From Mucilaginibacter sp. (lineage in GTDB: Bacteria > Bacteroidota > Bacteroidia > Sphingobacteriales > Sphingobacteriaceae): 64,000 nucleotides of DNA. The translations under genes and the position numbers were made by a program. Location: the NCBI RefSeq assembly GCF_025359345.1, contig NZ_JANYGQ010000020.1, forward strand, positions 1 to 64,000, read 5' to 3'. Positions 1 through 10,119 of this stretch are shown here, in pieces (the stretch's first letter is position 1; every line of letters starts with the position of its first letter). The notes under the pieces are model-generated. The model had not been told where the DNA came from. It saw only the letters and a program-made list of their open reading frames with translations, and searched no databases.

Positions 1-1176
1 ATTATATCTGAATTTGCGGGTGTTACCAAATTTGAAGCTGTTTTGGAAGGTATTACTTTCCGCGAAGAATCAGACGAGCAAACAGGTCACCGCGAAAAGG
101 TAATTATCGATACCAGGGATAAAACCAAAAACCCTGTTATACAGGTTGCTGATAATAAAGGAAACATTATTAAAGGCTATAACATCCCGGTAGGCGCTCA
201 CATTGCTGTTGACGAAGGTGAAAAACTGCAAACAGGACAGGTTATTGCTAAAATTCCTCGTTCAACCGGTAAAACCCGGGATATTACAGGTGGTTTACCA
301 CGTGTAACCGAGTTATTTGAAGCACGTAACCCATCGAACCCTGCGGTAGTAACCGAAATTGACGGTGTGGTAACTTTAGGTGGTGTGAAACGTGGTAACC
401 GCGAAATCACCATCGAATCGAAAGACGGACAGGTTAAAAAATACCTGGTTCCATTGTCGAAACACATCCTTGTACAGGATAACGACTTTGTGAAGGCAGG
501 TATGCCATTGTCTGACGGTTCGATATCGCCTGCTGATATCCTTGCCATTAAAGGCCCTGCAGCAGTGCAGGAATACCTGGTAAATGGTATACAGGAAGTT
601 TACCGCTTACAGGGTGTGAAAATTAACGATAAGCACTTCGAGGTAATTGTTCACCAGATGATGCAGAAGGTAGCTATTGAAGATGCCGGCGATACCCGCT
701 TCCTTGAAAGGGAAGCAGTTGACAGCTGGGATTTCATGCTGGAAAACGACGACATCTTCGACAAGAAGGTTGTTACAGAGCCAGGTGATTCAACAAGCTT
801 AAAATCAGGACAGATAGTTTCAGTAAGAAGGTTGCGCGATGAAAACTCAATTTTGAAACGTAAAGATTTGAAATTGGTTGAAGTGCGCGACGCAATTGCT
901 GCAACCTCCAGCCCGATGCTGCAAGGTATAACAAGAGCTTCATTAGGTACTAAATCATTCATCTCGGCCGCATCGTTCCAGGAAACTACAAAAGTTCTGA
1001 ACGAAGCAGCAATCGCAGGTAAAAAAGATTTGATGCTTGGCTTGAAAGAAAACGTTATTGTAGGTCACTTAATTCCTTCAGGAACAGGTCTGCGCGAATA
1101 CGAAAATATCCGTGTTGGTTCACAGGAAGAATTTGACCGCTTGATGGCGTCGAAAGCTGAAGAAATAGAAGCTTAA
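1..1176 (+). CDS. rpoC: DNA-directed RNA polymerase beta' subunit, C-terminal part (5' end outside window)
   Basis: This is the last 391 codons of RpoC, the clamp/catalytic subunit of RNA polymerase. The reading frame is open from base 1, so the gene starts upstream and no start codon is claimed. Conserved C-terminal blocks are visible: [15 protein letters not shown], followed by a beta-barrel-like segment, and near the end [15 protein letters not shown] and [17 protein letters not shown], which are hallmark RpoC motifs. The protein ends in a short acidic tail (KAEEIEA). A perfect hairpin terminator follows 25 bases after the stop. The identification is secure; only the extent of the missing N-terminal part is unknown. 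Confidence 0.98.
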   Translation: MISEFAGVTKFEAVLEGITFREESDEQTGHREKVIIDTRDKTKNPVIQVADNKGNIIKGYNIPVGAHIAVDEGEKLQTGQVIAKIPRSTGKTRDITGGLPRVTELFEARNPSNPAVVTEIDGVVTLGGVKRGNREITIESKDGQVKKYLVPLSKHILVQDNDFVKAGMPLSDGSISPADILAIKGPAAVQEYLVNGIQEVYRLQGVKINDKHFEVIVHQMMQKVAIEDAGDTRFLEREAVDSWDFMLENDDIFDKKVVTEPGDSTSLKSGQIVSVRRLRDENSILKRKDLKLVEVRDAIAATSSPMLQGITRASLGTKSFISAASFQETTKVLNEAAIAGKKDLMLGLKENVIVGHLIPSGTGLREYENIRVGSQEEFDRLMASKAEEIEA

Positions 1177-1201
1177 AATTATTTCGAACAAATATATTAT
1201 C

Positions 1202-1232
1202 AAAGCCTTCCGCACAAACGGAAGGCTTTTTT
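1202..1232 (+). terminator. Rho-independent terminator of rpoC
   Basis: An 11-bp perfect stem (1202-1212 with 1219-1229), a 6-base loop and a run of six T form a classical intrinsic terminator just after the rpoC stop. It separates the rpo operon from DUF3467, although that gene's start lies only 14 bases further on. Confidence 0.9.
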
Positions 1233-1246
1233 GTTAATTTAGCACC

Positions 1247-1558
1247 ATGGAAGAACAAAACGAAAATCAACTGAATATTGAGCTTTCTGAAGAGATTGCA
1301 GAAGGTATATATTCCAACCTGGCTATAATCACGCATTCAAGCTCAGAATTTGTGCTTGATTTTATCCGTGTAATGCCCGGTGTGCCTAAAGCAAAGGTGA
1401 GATCGAGAATAATTTTGACGCCCGAGCATGCAAAACGTCTGTTAACGGCGCTTGAAGATAATTTAGAAAAATTTGAAAACGCAAATGGTCGTATAAAAAT
1501 TCAGCAGGACCCATCGGGGTTCCCCATGAATTTTGGGGGCACAGTAGGACAGGCATAA
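1247..1558 (+). CDS. DUF3467 family protein
   Basis: This is a small acidic protein of 103 residues with the DUF3467 pattern: an N-terminal segment around EIAEGIYSNLAIITHSSSEF, a central VMPGVPKAKVRSRIILTPEHAKRLL and a short variable tail. The family is small, has no established function, and is commonly found right behind rpoC in Bacteroidota, as here. Its ATG lies 14 bases after the rpoC terminator, so any promoter of its own would overlap that hairpin. The stop codon directly abuts the ATG of the next gene, so the two are probably co-translated. Confidence 0.85.
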   Translation: MEEQNENQLNIELSEEIAEGIYSNLAIITHSSSEFVLDFIRVMPGVPKAKVRSRIILTPEHAKRLLTALEDNLEKFENANGRIKIQQDPSGFPMNFGGTVGQA

Positions 1559-2488
1559 ATGGATAAATCGGCTAAAATATATATAGCAGGACACCGCGGT
1601 ATGGTGGGATCGGCAATCCATCGCAAACTGCTTAAAGAAGGGTTTACCAATTTTGTTACCCGGACGTCAGATACACTGGATTTGCGCAATCAGCAGCAGG
1701 TGGCTGATTTCTTTGTCGACGAAACGCCCGACTATGTTTTTTTGGCGGCAGCTAAAGTTGGTGGCATTATTGCCAATAACACTTATCGGGCCGAGTTTTT
1801 GTATGATAACCTGCAGATACAAAACAATGTTATCCACAATGCATACCTTACCGGGGTAAAAAAGCTGATGTTTCTGGGCTCGAGTTGTATATATCCTAAA
1901 ATGGCCCCGCAGCCACTAAAGGAAGAATATTTGCTTACAGGCTTGCTTGAACCGACCAACGAGCCTTATGCGATAGCAAAAATTGCCGGAATAAAAATGT
2001 GTGATGCCTACAGGGCACAATATCGTTGCAACTTTATATCGGTAATGCCTACCAATTTGTATGGCTATAATGATAATTACCATCCCCAAAACTCACATGT
2101 GCTGCCTGCCCTGATACGCCGTTTTCATGAGGCAAAGGAGCAGGGTTTGCCCGAGGTAACCATATGGGGGACTGGCTCACCAATGCGGGAGTTTTTATTT
2201 GCGGATGATTTAGCTGAGGCGTGCTATTACCTGATGCAAAATTACAATGAAGAAGGCCTTGTAAATATTGGTACCGGGCATGATATCTCAATTAAAGACC
2301 TGGCCATGCTTATTAAAAACGTTATAGGTTATAACGGCGAAATAAAATTTGATATCACCAAACCTGACGGAACACCCCGGAAGCTAATGGATGTTAGTAA
2401 ACTGCACAGCAAGGGCTGGAAACATACAGTTGGGCTGCCTGAAGGCATAAAGATGGCATACCTGGATTTTTTAGCAAAACAAGCTTGA
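1559..2488 (+). CDS. fcl: GDP-L-fucose synthase
   Basis: This is a 309-residue extended SDR enzyme that converts GDP-4-keto-6-deoxy-D-mannose to GDP-L-fucose by epimerisation and NADPH reduction. The nucleotide-binding motif GHRGMVGSA is at residues 11-19, the active-site serine region GSSCIYP begins at 107, and the catalytic pair is Y137/K141 in YAIAK. Length and motifs fit Fcl/WcaG. The start directly follows the DUF3467 stop with no gap. The companion GDP-mannose 4,6-dehydratase (gmd) is not in the window. It probably supplies fucose to the surface glycans made by the following clusters. Confidence 0.93.
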   Translation: MDKSAKIYIAGHRGMVGSAIHRKLLKEGFTNFVTRTSDTLDLRNQQQVADFFVDETPDYVFLAAAKVGGIIANNTYRAEFLYDNLQIQNNVIHNAYLTGVKKLMFLGSSCIYPKMAPQPLKEEYLLTGLLEPTNEPYAIAKIAGIKMCDAYRAQYRCNFISVMPTNLYGYNDNYHPQNSHVLPALIRRFHEAKEQGLPEVTIWGTGSPMREFLFADDLAEACYYLMQNYNEEGLVNIGTGHDISIKDLAMLIKNVIGYNGEIKFDITKPDGTPRKLMDVSKLHSKGWKHTVGLPEGIKMAYLDFLAKQA

Positions 2489-2699
2489 GTTCAGGGAACT
2501 GTTTGTTGAAAATTAAAACAATAACGGCTCTAATCTGTATTTAACGCATATTTATTCGGGCTGTGCTTTAGAGCGTTGCCGACCATTGGGAGCCGCTAAT
2601 ACTTACAAGTAATTTTATTTGCTTAATATTGCAGCGAATTTATTTGTAACCATATCACAAGTTTGGCAAAAATGCATTGGATGTGATTTTTATAAAATA

Positions 2700-5198
2700 A
2701 TGAATAAACTTAAACTCTGCCTATTTATAATTTCTGTTTTTTTGTGCATCGCTGTTGTCACTCCGGCATCAGCACAAAGTATTCCGCAAAATCTTTCAAG
2801 CATAAATGTAGATGATCTTTCCGATCAACAGATAACTACACTGCTTCAGCAGGCGCAAAAAGCCAGGTTAACCGATGACCAGTTACTACAACAGGCGCAA
2901 GCGCGGGGTATGTCTGGCGTACAGGTTCAAAAACTGCAAACCCGTATAAATAATATCAGAAACAAGAACGGCGGCGGTAACAATAATAAATTAAAAAAAT
3001 CGGCTGCGGATACTTTAAATGGTAAGCGTAAATCAAGTTACAGAGACACTACCAATACAGATACTTCATTAAAAAAGCTGGATTTATTTATTGATTTAAG
3101 ACCTAAAATATTTGGAGCTGATTTATTCAGGAATAGTAATCCTACGACGTTCGAACCCAATTTGAAATTGGCTACGCCTTTAAACTATATTGTGGGACCT
3201 GATGACCAGCTGAATATTAATGTTTATGGGAATTCGGTGGTCGACTGGAGCCTGGACGTGTCGCCCGAGGGGAATATCAACATCCCCGGTGTTGGAGTCT
3301 TAAATGTAGCCGGCAAAACTATCGCTGATGCTACAACCGCAATAAAGAACCGGCTGAGAGCTAACAATTATGCAATTGACAAAGGTACAAACGTTAAAGT
3401 TACACTCGGCAATATTCGCAGTATTAAGGTAATTGTTCAGGGGCAGGTGGTCAAACCCGGCACCTATACCGTTTCTTCATTGGCTACTGTTATTAACGCC
3501 CTGTATGCGTCTGGCGGCCCTAACGATGTAGGGTCATTCAGGCAAATTGAGGTCATCAGGAATAATAGAATAGTGCGGCGTGTCGACTTGTATGACTTTT
3601 TGGTAAAAGGCAGTCAAAAAGATAACATATCGTTGCAGGACCAGGACGTAATTAGGGTGCCTACCTACCATATACGCGTAACGCTAAAAGGAGAGGTGAA
3701 AATTCCGGCTCTGTTTGAAGTTTTACCGGGTGAAACGCTGCAGGATGTTTTGAACTTTAGCGGTGGGTTTACCGATGAGGCATATACTGCGCGTATTAAA
3801 GTTGACCAGGTTAGCGATCAGCAACGGAGGATTACAGACGTTTTCGAAAGCGACTATAAAAATTATACACCTTTAAGAGGCGATAAATATACAGTGGATA
3901 AAATTTTGGACCGGTACGAAAACCGGGTTCAAATTCAGGGCGCAGTTTTCAGACCTGGAGAGTTTGAATTGCAAAAGGGTTTGACCCTATCGCAGTTGAT
4001 AAAAAATGCCGGGGGATTAAAGGAAGATGCTTTTACCGGCCGTGGGAGCATAGTGAGGCTTAATCAGGATAATACTACACAGCAACTCTCATTTAATGTA
4101 AAAGATGTATTGAATAAGCCGTCAGCAGATATATTGTTGCAACGCGAAGATAGTGTGAACGTGGCCTCGATTTTTGATTTGCGTGACGCTTACAAGGTTA
4201 CTATAAAGGGCGAGGTTAGAAAACCCGGAGATTTTGTATTTTCAGATAGCTTAAAAGTTGCCGACCTGATCGTTAATGCCGGTGGTTTTACCGAAGGTGC
4301 CAGCCCTAAACGGATTGAGGTTTCCCGCCGCGTGTACGATAATGATCCCAAGGTATTAAGCAGCAAAATTGCCCAGGTATTTATAGTTGATGTTAATGAA
4401 GGGTTAAAAGATGAGTATTCTAATTTTACACTTAGGCCTTACGATATAGTGTCGGTATATAGTTTACCGGGGTATGAGGTTCAAAAAACGGTTAAAGTGG
4501 AAGGTGAGGTAATTTATCCCGGTTATTACACCATTCAAAAGAAAAATGAGAAGATATCAGACATAATAGCCCGTGCCGGCGGATTAACCCCTTCGGCAGA
4601 TATCGAAGGGAGCAGTTTAAAGCGCGACAATGCCGCGGTGCTTGGTGTGGACAAAACCAAAATTGATACTGCCGAGATAAACAGGGAGCGTATGCTAAAT
4701 TTACAAAGGCTGCAAAATGATTATAGTGCAAATCCGAAAAAAGATACTATCCAGCTTAGAAATAACTATGTGGGGATTGACCTGAAGAAAATATTGCAGA
4801 AACCTGGTGGCAGTGAAGATCTTATCTTAGAGAACGAGGATGTTTTAAGGGTGCCTAAACAGCAACAAACTGTTAGGGTGAATGGTGAGGTGCTTTACCC
4901 GAGTGCGATAGTTTACAGTAGCGGTAAATCTTTCAGAGGGTATGTATTAAATGCTGGTGGATTTGCTCCCAGGGCGTTAAAACGCGGCGCATATATTGTT
5001 TATCCAAATGGAACGGTTAAAGGAACAAGTAAGTTTTTGTTTTTCAATATTCACCCCAGTGTAAAACCCGGCAGTGAAATTTATGTGCCCAAAAAGCCAA
5101 TTAGCAATAATAACACGGCTCAAACAATTTTGGGCTTTACTACGGGCCTGGCATCATTGGGTGCAATTATACTTGGGATAATTAGCCTGCATAAATAA
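2700..5198 (+). CDS. Polysaccharide export outer membrane protein with multiple SLBB domains (Wza-like)
   Basis: This is an 832-residue secreted protein. It has a type I signal peptide (residues 1-25, cleavage after PASA), a low-complexity region rich in Q, N and K, a Poly_export domain from about residue 160 (YIVGPDDQLNINVYG) and then several SLBB repeats, recognisable by recurring V.GEV..PG.Y segments. A C-terminal hydrophobic stretch (GFTTGLASLGAIILGIISL) probably spans a membrane. The ATG at 2700 is preferred over an in-frame TTG at 2619 because only the former puts the signal peptide at the N-terminus. It should form the outer-membrane exit channel, and is followed 19 bases later by its Wzz partner. 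A paralogue lies at 31964-34303. Confidence 0.9.
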   Translation: MNKLKLCLFIISVFLCIAVVTPASAQSIPQNLSSINVDDLSDQQITTLLQQAQKARLTDDQLLQQAQARGMSGVQVQKLQTRINNIRNKNGGGNNNKLKKSAADTLNGKRKSSYRDTTNTDTSLKKLDLFIDLRPKIFGADLFRNSNPTTFEPNLKLATPLNYIVGPDDQLNINVYGNSVVDWSLDVSPEGNINIPGVGVLNVAGKTIADATTAIKNRLRANNYAIDKGTNVKVTLGNIRSIKVIVQGQVVKPGTYTVSSLATVINALYASGGPNDVGSFRQIEVIRNNRIVRRVDLYDFLVKGSQKDNISLQDQDVIRVPTYHIRVTLKGEVKIPALFEVLPGETLQDVLNFSGGFTDEAYTARIKVDQVSDQQRRITDVFESDYKNYTPLRGDKYTVDKILDRYENRVQIQGAVFRPGEFELQKGLTLSQLIKNAGGLKEDAFTGRGSIVRLNQDNTTQQLSFNVKDVLNKPSADILLQREDSVNVASIFDLRDAYKVTIKGEVRKPGDFVFSDSLKVADLIVNAGGFTEGASPKRIEVSRRVYDNDPKVLSSKIAQVFIVDVNEGLKDEYSNFTLRPYDIVSVYSLPGYEVQKTVKVEGEVIYPGYYTIQKKNEKISDIIARAGGLTPSADIEGSSLKRDNAAVLGVDKTKIDTAEINRERMLNLQRLQNDYSANPKKDTIQLRNNYVGIDLKKILQKPGGSEDLILENEDVLRVPKQQQTVRVNGEVLYPSAIVYSSGKSFRGYVLNAGGFAPRALKRGAYIVYPNGTVKGTSKFLFFNIHPSVKPGSEIYVPKKPISNNNTAQTILGFTTGLASLGAIILGIISLHK

Positions 5199-5217
5199 AA
5201 ATTAAACTATTGTATTA

Positions 5218-6294
5218 ATGGCCCAGGTTAAAGAAAATAGCAATATCCCCGCTGAGGAAGTTACATTAAAGGATGTAATTCTTAAACTTATAGGGTGGTG
5301 GCGGTTTTTGTTATCCAAATGGGCGACCATATTGTTTGCAGCGGTTATAGGTGCAGCAGTTGGTCTCACCTATTCTTTTATAAGCAAAACCAAATATGTC
5401 GCCGAATTAAGTTTCGCACTTGACGATGATAAATCAGGGGGCGGGGCGTTGGGTGCTTTAGGTCTGGCCAGCCAGTTTGGGATTGATTTAGGTAATAGCG
5501 GTGGTGGTGGAGCTTTTAACGGCGATAATCTGCTGGCGCTCATGAAGTCACGTTCAATAGTCGAAAAGACGTTGTTGGCAACTGTTACCATTAACAATAA
5601 GCGGCAAACGCTGGCCCAATATTATATTGAGTTCACGGGGTTTTATAGCGACAATCCAAAGTTAAGGGATGTTAGTTTTTTACCTGACGTTGAGAGGACA
5701 AAATTTACACTAAAGCAAAACGGAGCTTTGGGCGCTTTATATTCAAAAATAATCAAAGATAATTTAACGGTTGATAAGTTTGATAAAAAGCTGACGATTA
5801 TCACCGTTAAGGTCGAATCAGAAAATGAGTTATTTTCCCAAAATTTTACCGAAATACTTGTGAAAAATGTTTCTGATTTTTACATAGATACAAAAACGAA
5901 AAAGTCTGCATACAATGTTGCTGTGCTGCAACGGCAAACAGATTCTGTTAGGCGCGAGTTAAACGCGGCCCTCACAGGCGTTGCAGCAACATCTGATGTT
6001 AATCCTAATGCAAACCCATCGTTACAAATACTACGGGTGCCCTCACAACGTCGCCAAGTTGATGTTCAGGCTAACCAGGCTATACTAACCCAATTAGTTG
6101 CAAATCTTGAAATATCAAAAGTATCGTTACGGAAAGAAACACCGTTAATACAGGTGATAGACCGGCCGATACTTCCGTTAGAAGAGGAAAAATTCGGGAA
6201 ACTAAAAGGGCTGATTTTAGGCGGTGTGTTATTTGGTTTTTTTGCTGTCCTATTCTTCACAGTGTCAAAAGCCTGGAAAAAAATATTAAGATAA
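5218..6294 (+). CDS. Wzz/GumC-type polysaccharide co-polymerase (chain-length determinant)
   Basis: This is a 358-residue inner-membrane protein with two transmembrane segments, one at about residues 30-52 (FLLSKWATILFAAVIGAAVG) and one near the C-terminus (GLILGGVLFGFFAVLFF). The periplasmic domain between them has the Wzz-typical FALDDDKSGGG segment and a proline-rich region before the second membrane span. It stops right after that span, so it has no tyrosine-kinase domain. It is translationally coupled to the next gene through a TAATG overlap. Its role is to set chain length and couple the polymerase to the SLBB exporter. Confidence 0.87.
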   Translation: MAQVKENSNIPAEEVTLKDVILKLIGWWRFLLSKWATILFAAVIGAAVGLTYSFISKTKYVAELSFALDDDKSGGGALGALGLASQFGIDLGNSGGGGAFNGDNLLALMKSRSIVEKTLLATVTINNKRQTLAQYYIEFTGFYSDNPKLRDVSFLPDVERTKFTLKQNGALGALYSKIIKDNLTVDKFDKKLTIITVKVESENELFSQNFTEILVKNVSDFYIDTKTKKSAYNVAVLQRQTDSVRRELNAALTGVAATSDVNPNANPSLQILRVPSQRRQVDVQANQAILTQLVANLEISKVSLRKETPLIQVIDRPILPLEEEKFGKLKGLILGGVLFGFFAVLFFTVSKAWKKILR

Positions 6295-7337
6295 TGCAAT
6301 ATTTTACTCTGAAAGTTGTAGGGCGGTTTTATGAGACCAGCGATACAGTCACGGTCTCATTTAAACAGCCGGGGCTTAAAAAAATAAAATATAGCGCCGG
6401 GCAGTATCTAACTCTAATCTTTAGGATAAATGGACGCAGGTATATGCGTCCGTACTCATTTTCGTCTGCACCATTTATTGATGCTGATCTGGAGGTAACA
6501 ATTAAGCGGGTGCCGGGCGGTATTGTATCAAACCATATTATCGACAGTTTAAAAGTTGGTGACATTGTTGAAGTGATGGAACCGATGGGCGATTTTATAT
6601 TGAGGGAGAACAATATTGCACAAGATACAAGAATTGTGCTATGGGGAGCAGGCAGTGGTATTACACCGCTTATGTCGTTAGCAAAATACGCTTTACATCA
6701 AAATATAGCTAGCCATGTAACCCTCATATACGGTAATCGAAATATAGAAAGCGTAATATTTAATGATAAAATTGAGGATTTAAAAAAACGGTTTGACAAT
6801 AAGTTTTCTGTTTGGCATTTTCATACCAGGTTGGCGATCAGATCAAATAATCCCTATGTTATTGAAGGCCGTATTAGTCCTCAAAAGGTTTTATCGGTAA
6901 TGCAGGATGAAAATAATTTTGATAATAGTTTACATTATATATGCGGGCCGGTTGGATTAAAAGAATCGGTTAAAGCCGTATTGCTTAACCATGGTGTTAG
7001 TAATGAGAAAATATACTTTGAAGATTTTGAAGTAGCACGCAACCCCGCTGATTTTGACGAAATAGTCACCAGGGAAGTATTAATAAAAAAAGGCGGCCAA
7101 CATACAACGGTTGAAGTAGCTAAGGGTAAAAGTATTCTCGAGGCAGGGCTTGATGCTATGATTGAATTATCTTATTCGTGTCAAACCGGGAATTGTTTGG
7201 TTTGTAAAGGGCGCTTAATTAAGGGAGAAGTCAAAATGATAGGAGTTAAGAAATTGCCGGAAGATTTGCAGCAAAATGAGTATTTATTATGCAGCAGTTT
7301 CCCCCTTACAGACGAAGTTGAAATAGAAGTGGATTAA
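6294..7337 (+). CDS. Flavin/2Fe-2S reductase, probable CDP-6-deoxy-glucoseen reductase (E3 partner of RfbH)
   Basis: This is a 347-residue NAD(P)H:iron-sulfur oxidoreductase. An FAD domain (RPYSFSSAP) is followed by an NAD domain (GAGSGITPLMSL) and a C-terminal plant-type ferredoxin domain with cysteines C296, C301, C304 and C333. In 3,6-dideoxyhexose pathways such an enzyme (AscD/DdhD, E3) passes electrons to the RfbH-type dehydrase (E1); rfbF, rfbG and rfbH close by make this the likely role here. Oddly, the ferredoxin domain is at the C-terminus, as in PaaE-like phenylacetyl-CoA epoxidase reductases, whereas in the Yersinia E3 it is N-terminal. The start codon overlaps the wzz stop. The fold is secure; the electron-transfer partner is inferred. 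Confidence 0.82.
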   Translation: MQYFTLKVVGRFYETSDTVTVSFKQPGLKKIKYSAGQYLTLIFRINGRRYMRPYSFSSAPFIDADLEVTIKRVPGGIVSNHIIDSLKVGDIVEVMEPMGDFILRENNIAQDTRIVLWGAGSGITPLMSLAKYALHQNIASHVTLIYGNRNIESVIFNDKIEDLKKRFDNKFSVWHFHTRLAIRSNNPYVIEGRISPQKVLSVMQDENNFDNSLHYICGPVGLKESVKAVLLNHGVSNEKIYFEDFEVARNPADFDEIVTREVLIKKGGQHTTVEVAKGKSILEAGLDAMIELSYSCQTGNCLVCKGRLIKGEVKMIGVKKLPEDLQQNEYLLCSSFPLTDEVEIEVD

Positions 7338-7347
7338 TAAAATATAA

Positions 7348-8121
7348 ATGAAAGTTGTACTATTAGCTGGCGGATTTGGAACCAGGTTATCTGAAGAAAC
7401 TGTATTAAAGCCCAAACCGATGGTGGAAATTGGAGGGATGCCCATATTATGGCACATCATGAAAATATATTCGGCCCATGGATATAATGAATTTATAGTT
7501 TGCCTTGGATATAAAGGATATTTGATAAAGGAATATTTTGCAAACTACTTTTTGCATAAATCTGATGTAACGATTGATCTGGCCGATAATTCGATAAAAG
7601 TACTTGACTCACAAGCCGAACCCTGGAAAATTACGCTTGTTGATACCGGCACTGAATCCATGACGGGTGGCAGGATCAAGCGTATTCAACAATACACCAA
7701 TAATGAAACGTTTATGCTAACCTATGGCGATGGTGTGGGTAATATCAATATTAAAGAACTTGCGGATTACCATAAAGCACATGGTAAACACTGTACTGTA
7801 ACATCTGTGCAACCTTCCGGAAGATTTGGTGCGCTGAACATACTTGAAGATTCTACCGTTCATTCCTTCACGGAAAAACCCAGGGGCGATGGCGCCTGGA
7901 TAAATGGCGGCTTCTTTGTTTGCGAGCCTGAGGTTTTTGATCATATAAAGGATGGGGATAAAACTGTTTGGGAGCAGGCCCCAATGGAACAAATAGCAAA
8001 TTCAGGGCAAATGTGTGCCTACAAACATAGTGGATTTTGGAGGCCGATGGATACATTAAAGGATATGCACGATTTAAATAACATGTGGAACACAAATAGC
8101 GCTCCATGGAAAATGTGGTAA
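7348..8121 (+). CDS. rfbF: Glucose-1-phosphate cytidylyltransferase
   Basis: This 257-residue enzyme makes CDP-D-glucose from CTP and glucose-1-phosphate, the first committed step to CDP-3,6-dideoxyhexoses. The sugar-nucleotidyltransferase signature LAGGFGTRL is at residues 6-14, followed by KPKPMVEIGG and WHIMKIY, which are diagnostic for RfbF rather than RmlA. GGFFVCEP and the end FWRPMDTLKD also fit. It lies 10 bases after the reductase gene and its stop is 2 bases before the preferred start of rfbG. Confidence 0.95.
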   Translation: MKVVLLAGGFGTRLSEETVLKPKPMVEIGGMPILWHIMKIYSAHGYNEFIVCLGYKGYLIKEYFANYFLHKSDVTIDLADNSIKVLDSQAEPWKITLVDTGTESMTGGRIKRIQQYTNNETFMLTYGDGVGNINIKELADYHKAHGKHCTVTSVQPSGRFGALNILEDSTVHSFTEKPRGDGAWINGGFFVCEPEVFDHIKDGDKTVWEQAPMEQIANSGQMCAYKHSGFWRPMDTLKDMHDLNNMWNTNSAPWKMW

Positions 8122-8123
8122 GT

Positions 8124-9200
8124 ATGTTACATATATTACAAGAAACTTACCGTGGGAAGCGGGTTTTCCTGACCGGTCACACGGGCTTTAAAGGTTCGTG
8201 GCTCCTGAAAATCCTTACAATGCTTGGCGCCGAAGTTAAGGGTTATGCCTTGCAACCTGCCGGACTGCCAAACCTTTACGACATTATTAGCGGAGATGAA
8301 CTTTGCCAATCGGTTATAGCTGATTTGCGTAACAGGGAGGCATTAAAAACTGCTGTTTTGGATTTTCGGCCCGATTTTGTTTTTCACCTCGCTGCGCAGC
8401 CGCTGGTGCGATTATCTTATCAAATTCCATCAGAAACTTTTGAAGTTAATGCGATCGGTACAGCTAACCTGCTGGATGCAATAGCCCTTTTGGACAACCC
8501 TTGTAACGCTGTTTTAGTTACTACCGATAAAGTATATCATAACAATGAGTGGGAGTACCCATATCGCGAAAATGACCGTTTGGGTGGAAATGACCCATAT
8601 AGCGCAAGTAAAGCATGTGCTGAATTAGTTATTGATTCTTATCGCAATTCATTCTTCAACGTAAAGAATTACGCTACTCATAAAAAAGCAATAGCCGTAG
8701 GCAGGGCAGGTAATGTTATTGGAGGGGGCGATTGGTCTGATAACAGGCTAATACCAGATGTAGTTAAGGCGTTGAATAAAAATGAGAAAATAGAAATCAG
8801 GAGCCCCGAATCTGTCAGGCCTTGGCAGCATGTTTTAGAACCCTTGGCAGGATACTTATTACTGGGCGCCAAATTATGCAAAGACCCTCAACAATATTCT
8901 CAGGCCTACAATTTTGGCCCCGACTTAGATGATGCCCTGCCTGTTAACAAAATGGTAGAAATGGCAATTGATTGCTGGGGTGGTGGGGAGTATTTTATTA
9001 ACAAGGAGATTAATCAGGTGCATGAAGCCGGATTGCTTAAATTAGATGTAAGTAAAGCGAAAGCCCAACTTAATTGGACACCCCAACTGGCAGCGTACAA
9101 AGCCGTCGCCGATACAATAACTTGGTATAAGGAATTCTACAAAAGTACAGACATGGCGGCGTTCACCGATACCCAAATTCATCAATTTTTTAATGGCTAG
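8124..9200 (+). CDS. rfbG: CDP-glucose 4,6-dehydratase
   Basis: This SDR enzyme (358 residues from the chosen start) converts CDP-D-glucose to CDP-4-keto-6-deoxy-D-glucose with bound NAD. Diagnostic segments are VFLTGHTGFKGSWLLK near the N-terminus, VTTDKVY, and the catalytic pair Y159/K163 in YSASK. The ATG at 8124 is preferred because it follows the rfbF stop at once and gives the usual short N-terminus before GKRVFLTG. An in-frame ATG at 8106 would add six residues and overlap rfbF. The 3' end overlaps the next gene by 8 bases. Confidence 0.94.
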   Translation: MLHILQETYRGKRVFLTGHTGFKGSWLLKILTMLGAEVKGYALQPAGLPNLYDIISGDELCQSVIADLRNREALKTAVLDFRPDFVFHLAAQPLVRLSYQIPSETFEVNAIGTANLLDAIALLDNPCNAVLVTTDKVYHNNEWEYPYRENDRLGGNDPYSASKACAELVIDSYRNSFFNVKNYATHKKAIAVGRAGNVIGGGDWSDNRLIPDVVKALNKNEKIEIRSPESVRPWQHVLEPLAGYLLLGAKLCKDPQQYSQAYNFGPDLDDALPVNKMVEMAIDCWGGGEYFINKEINQVHEAGLLKLDVSKAKAQLNWTPQLAAYKAVADTITWYKEFYKSTDMAAFTDTQIHQFFNG

Positions 9201-10119
9201 AGTTTTTATAACCGGTATTACTGGTTTTCTGGGATCAAATATAGCCAGGTATTTGCTTGAAGCACGGCATGACGTAGTTGCTATTTATCGGGAAAATTCA
9301 TCAAGAGATTTATGCTTAACTTACATTGAAAATGTAACCTGGATAATAAAAGATGATAGTGATGAATGGATTAATAGTGTTGCTAACGGGAAGATTGATG
9401 TGGTAATACATGCAGCCTGGTTAGGCGTGGGGCACAGGGAACGGAATAACTGGGACCACCAGTTTTTAAATATAAACTTCCTGCAAAAAGTATTGCAGGT
9501 AACTCAAAAAAGCGGAGCTAAAAAATTAATAGGTTTAGGTTCGCAAGCCGAATATGGTGTTTTTAACGGGTGCATTGGTGAGAATCATCCCTTAAATGCG
9601 AATGAAGCTTATGGCCATGTAAAAATTATTTGTTCAGAAATAATTAAGCAGTTTTGCAGCTATAATAACATAGACTGGTATTGGCTGCGGCTATTTTCTT
9701 TTTTTGGGAAAGGTGAGTCGGATACATGGTTAATTCCGTCATTAATAAAAAAAATCACTATTAGTGACGAGATAGACTTAACTTTGGGCGCGCAGAAATA
9801 CGCTTACTTATATGTTGACGACTTGGGTTTAGCCATAAATAAAATTATTAATAGCCAGGGAAATCCTGGTACATACAATATATCAGGAGCATCATTGCTG
9901 GCGCTCAAAGACTTAATTCAGAGGATAAGAGATTACATTAACCCAAAATTTAAGCTAAATTTTGGGGCTCTTCCTTATCGGCCAAATCAATCAATGCATA
10001 TACAGGGCGATTCTGCAAAGTTCGTCGAAGCTTTTGGAGCGTTTGAGGTGTCAAATTTTGATAAATCGCTGCTGAAAACAATTGATTATTTTTTAAAAAA
10101 ACCATTTACAAACAAATGA
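9193..10119 (+). CDS. NAD(P)-dependent SDR, candidate C4 ketoreductase for a CDP-dideoxy sugar (YerF-like role)
   Basis: This is a 308-residue extended SDR protein with the cofactor motif TGITGFLGS near the N-terminus, GSQAEYG in the active-site region and the catalytic pair Y140/K144 in YGHVK. It belongs to the NAD-dependent epimerase/dehydratase superfamily, which includes CDP-abequose and CDP-paratose synthases. It starts inside rfbG (8-base overlap) and overlaps the thiamine-diphosphate enzyme gene by 4 bases. The context suggests that it reduces the 4-keto group of a CDP-3,6-dideoxy sugar, either before branching (abequose/paratose type) or after it (yersiniose type, as YerF does). The family is sure; the substrate is inferred. 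Confidence 0.75.
   Translation: MARVFITGITGFLGSNIARYLLEARHDVVAIYRENSSRDLCLTYIENVTWIIKDDSDEWINSVANGKIDVVIHAAWLGVGHRERNNWDHQFLNINFLQKVLQVTQKSGAKKLIGLGSQAEYGVFNGCIGENHPLNANEAYGHVKIICSEIIKQFCSYNNIDWYWLRLFSFFGKGESDTWLIPSLIKKITISDEIDLTLGAQKYAYLYVDDLGLAINKIINSQGNPGTYNISGASLLALKDLIQRIRDYINPKFKLNFGALPYRPNQSMHIQGDSAKFVEAFGAFEVSNFDKSLLKTIDYFLKKPFTNK

Noticed and set aside
2619..2699. TTG-initiated N-terminal extension of the first SLBB exporter
   Set aside because: It would place 27 residues before a clear signal peptide; ATG at 2700 is better.
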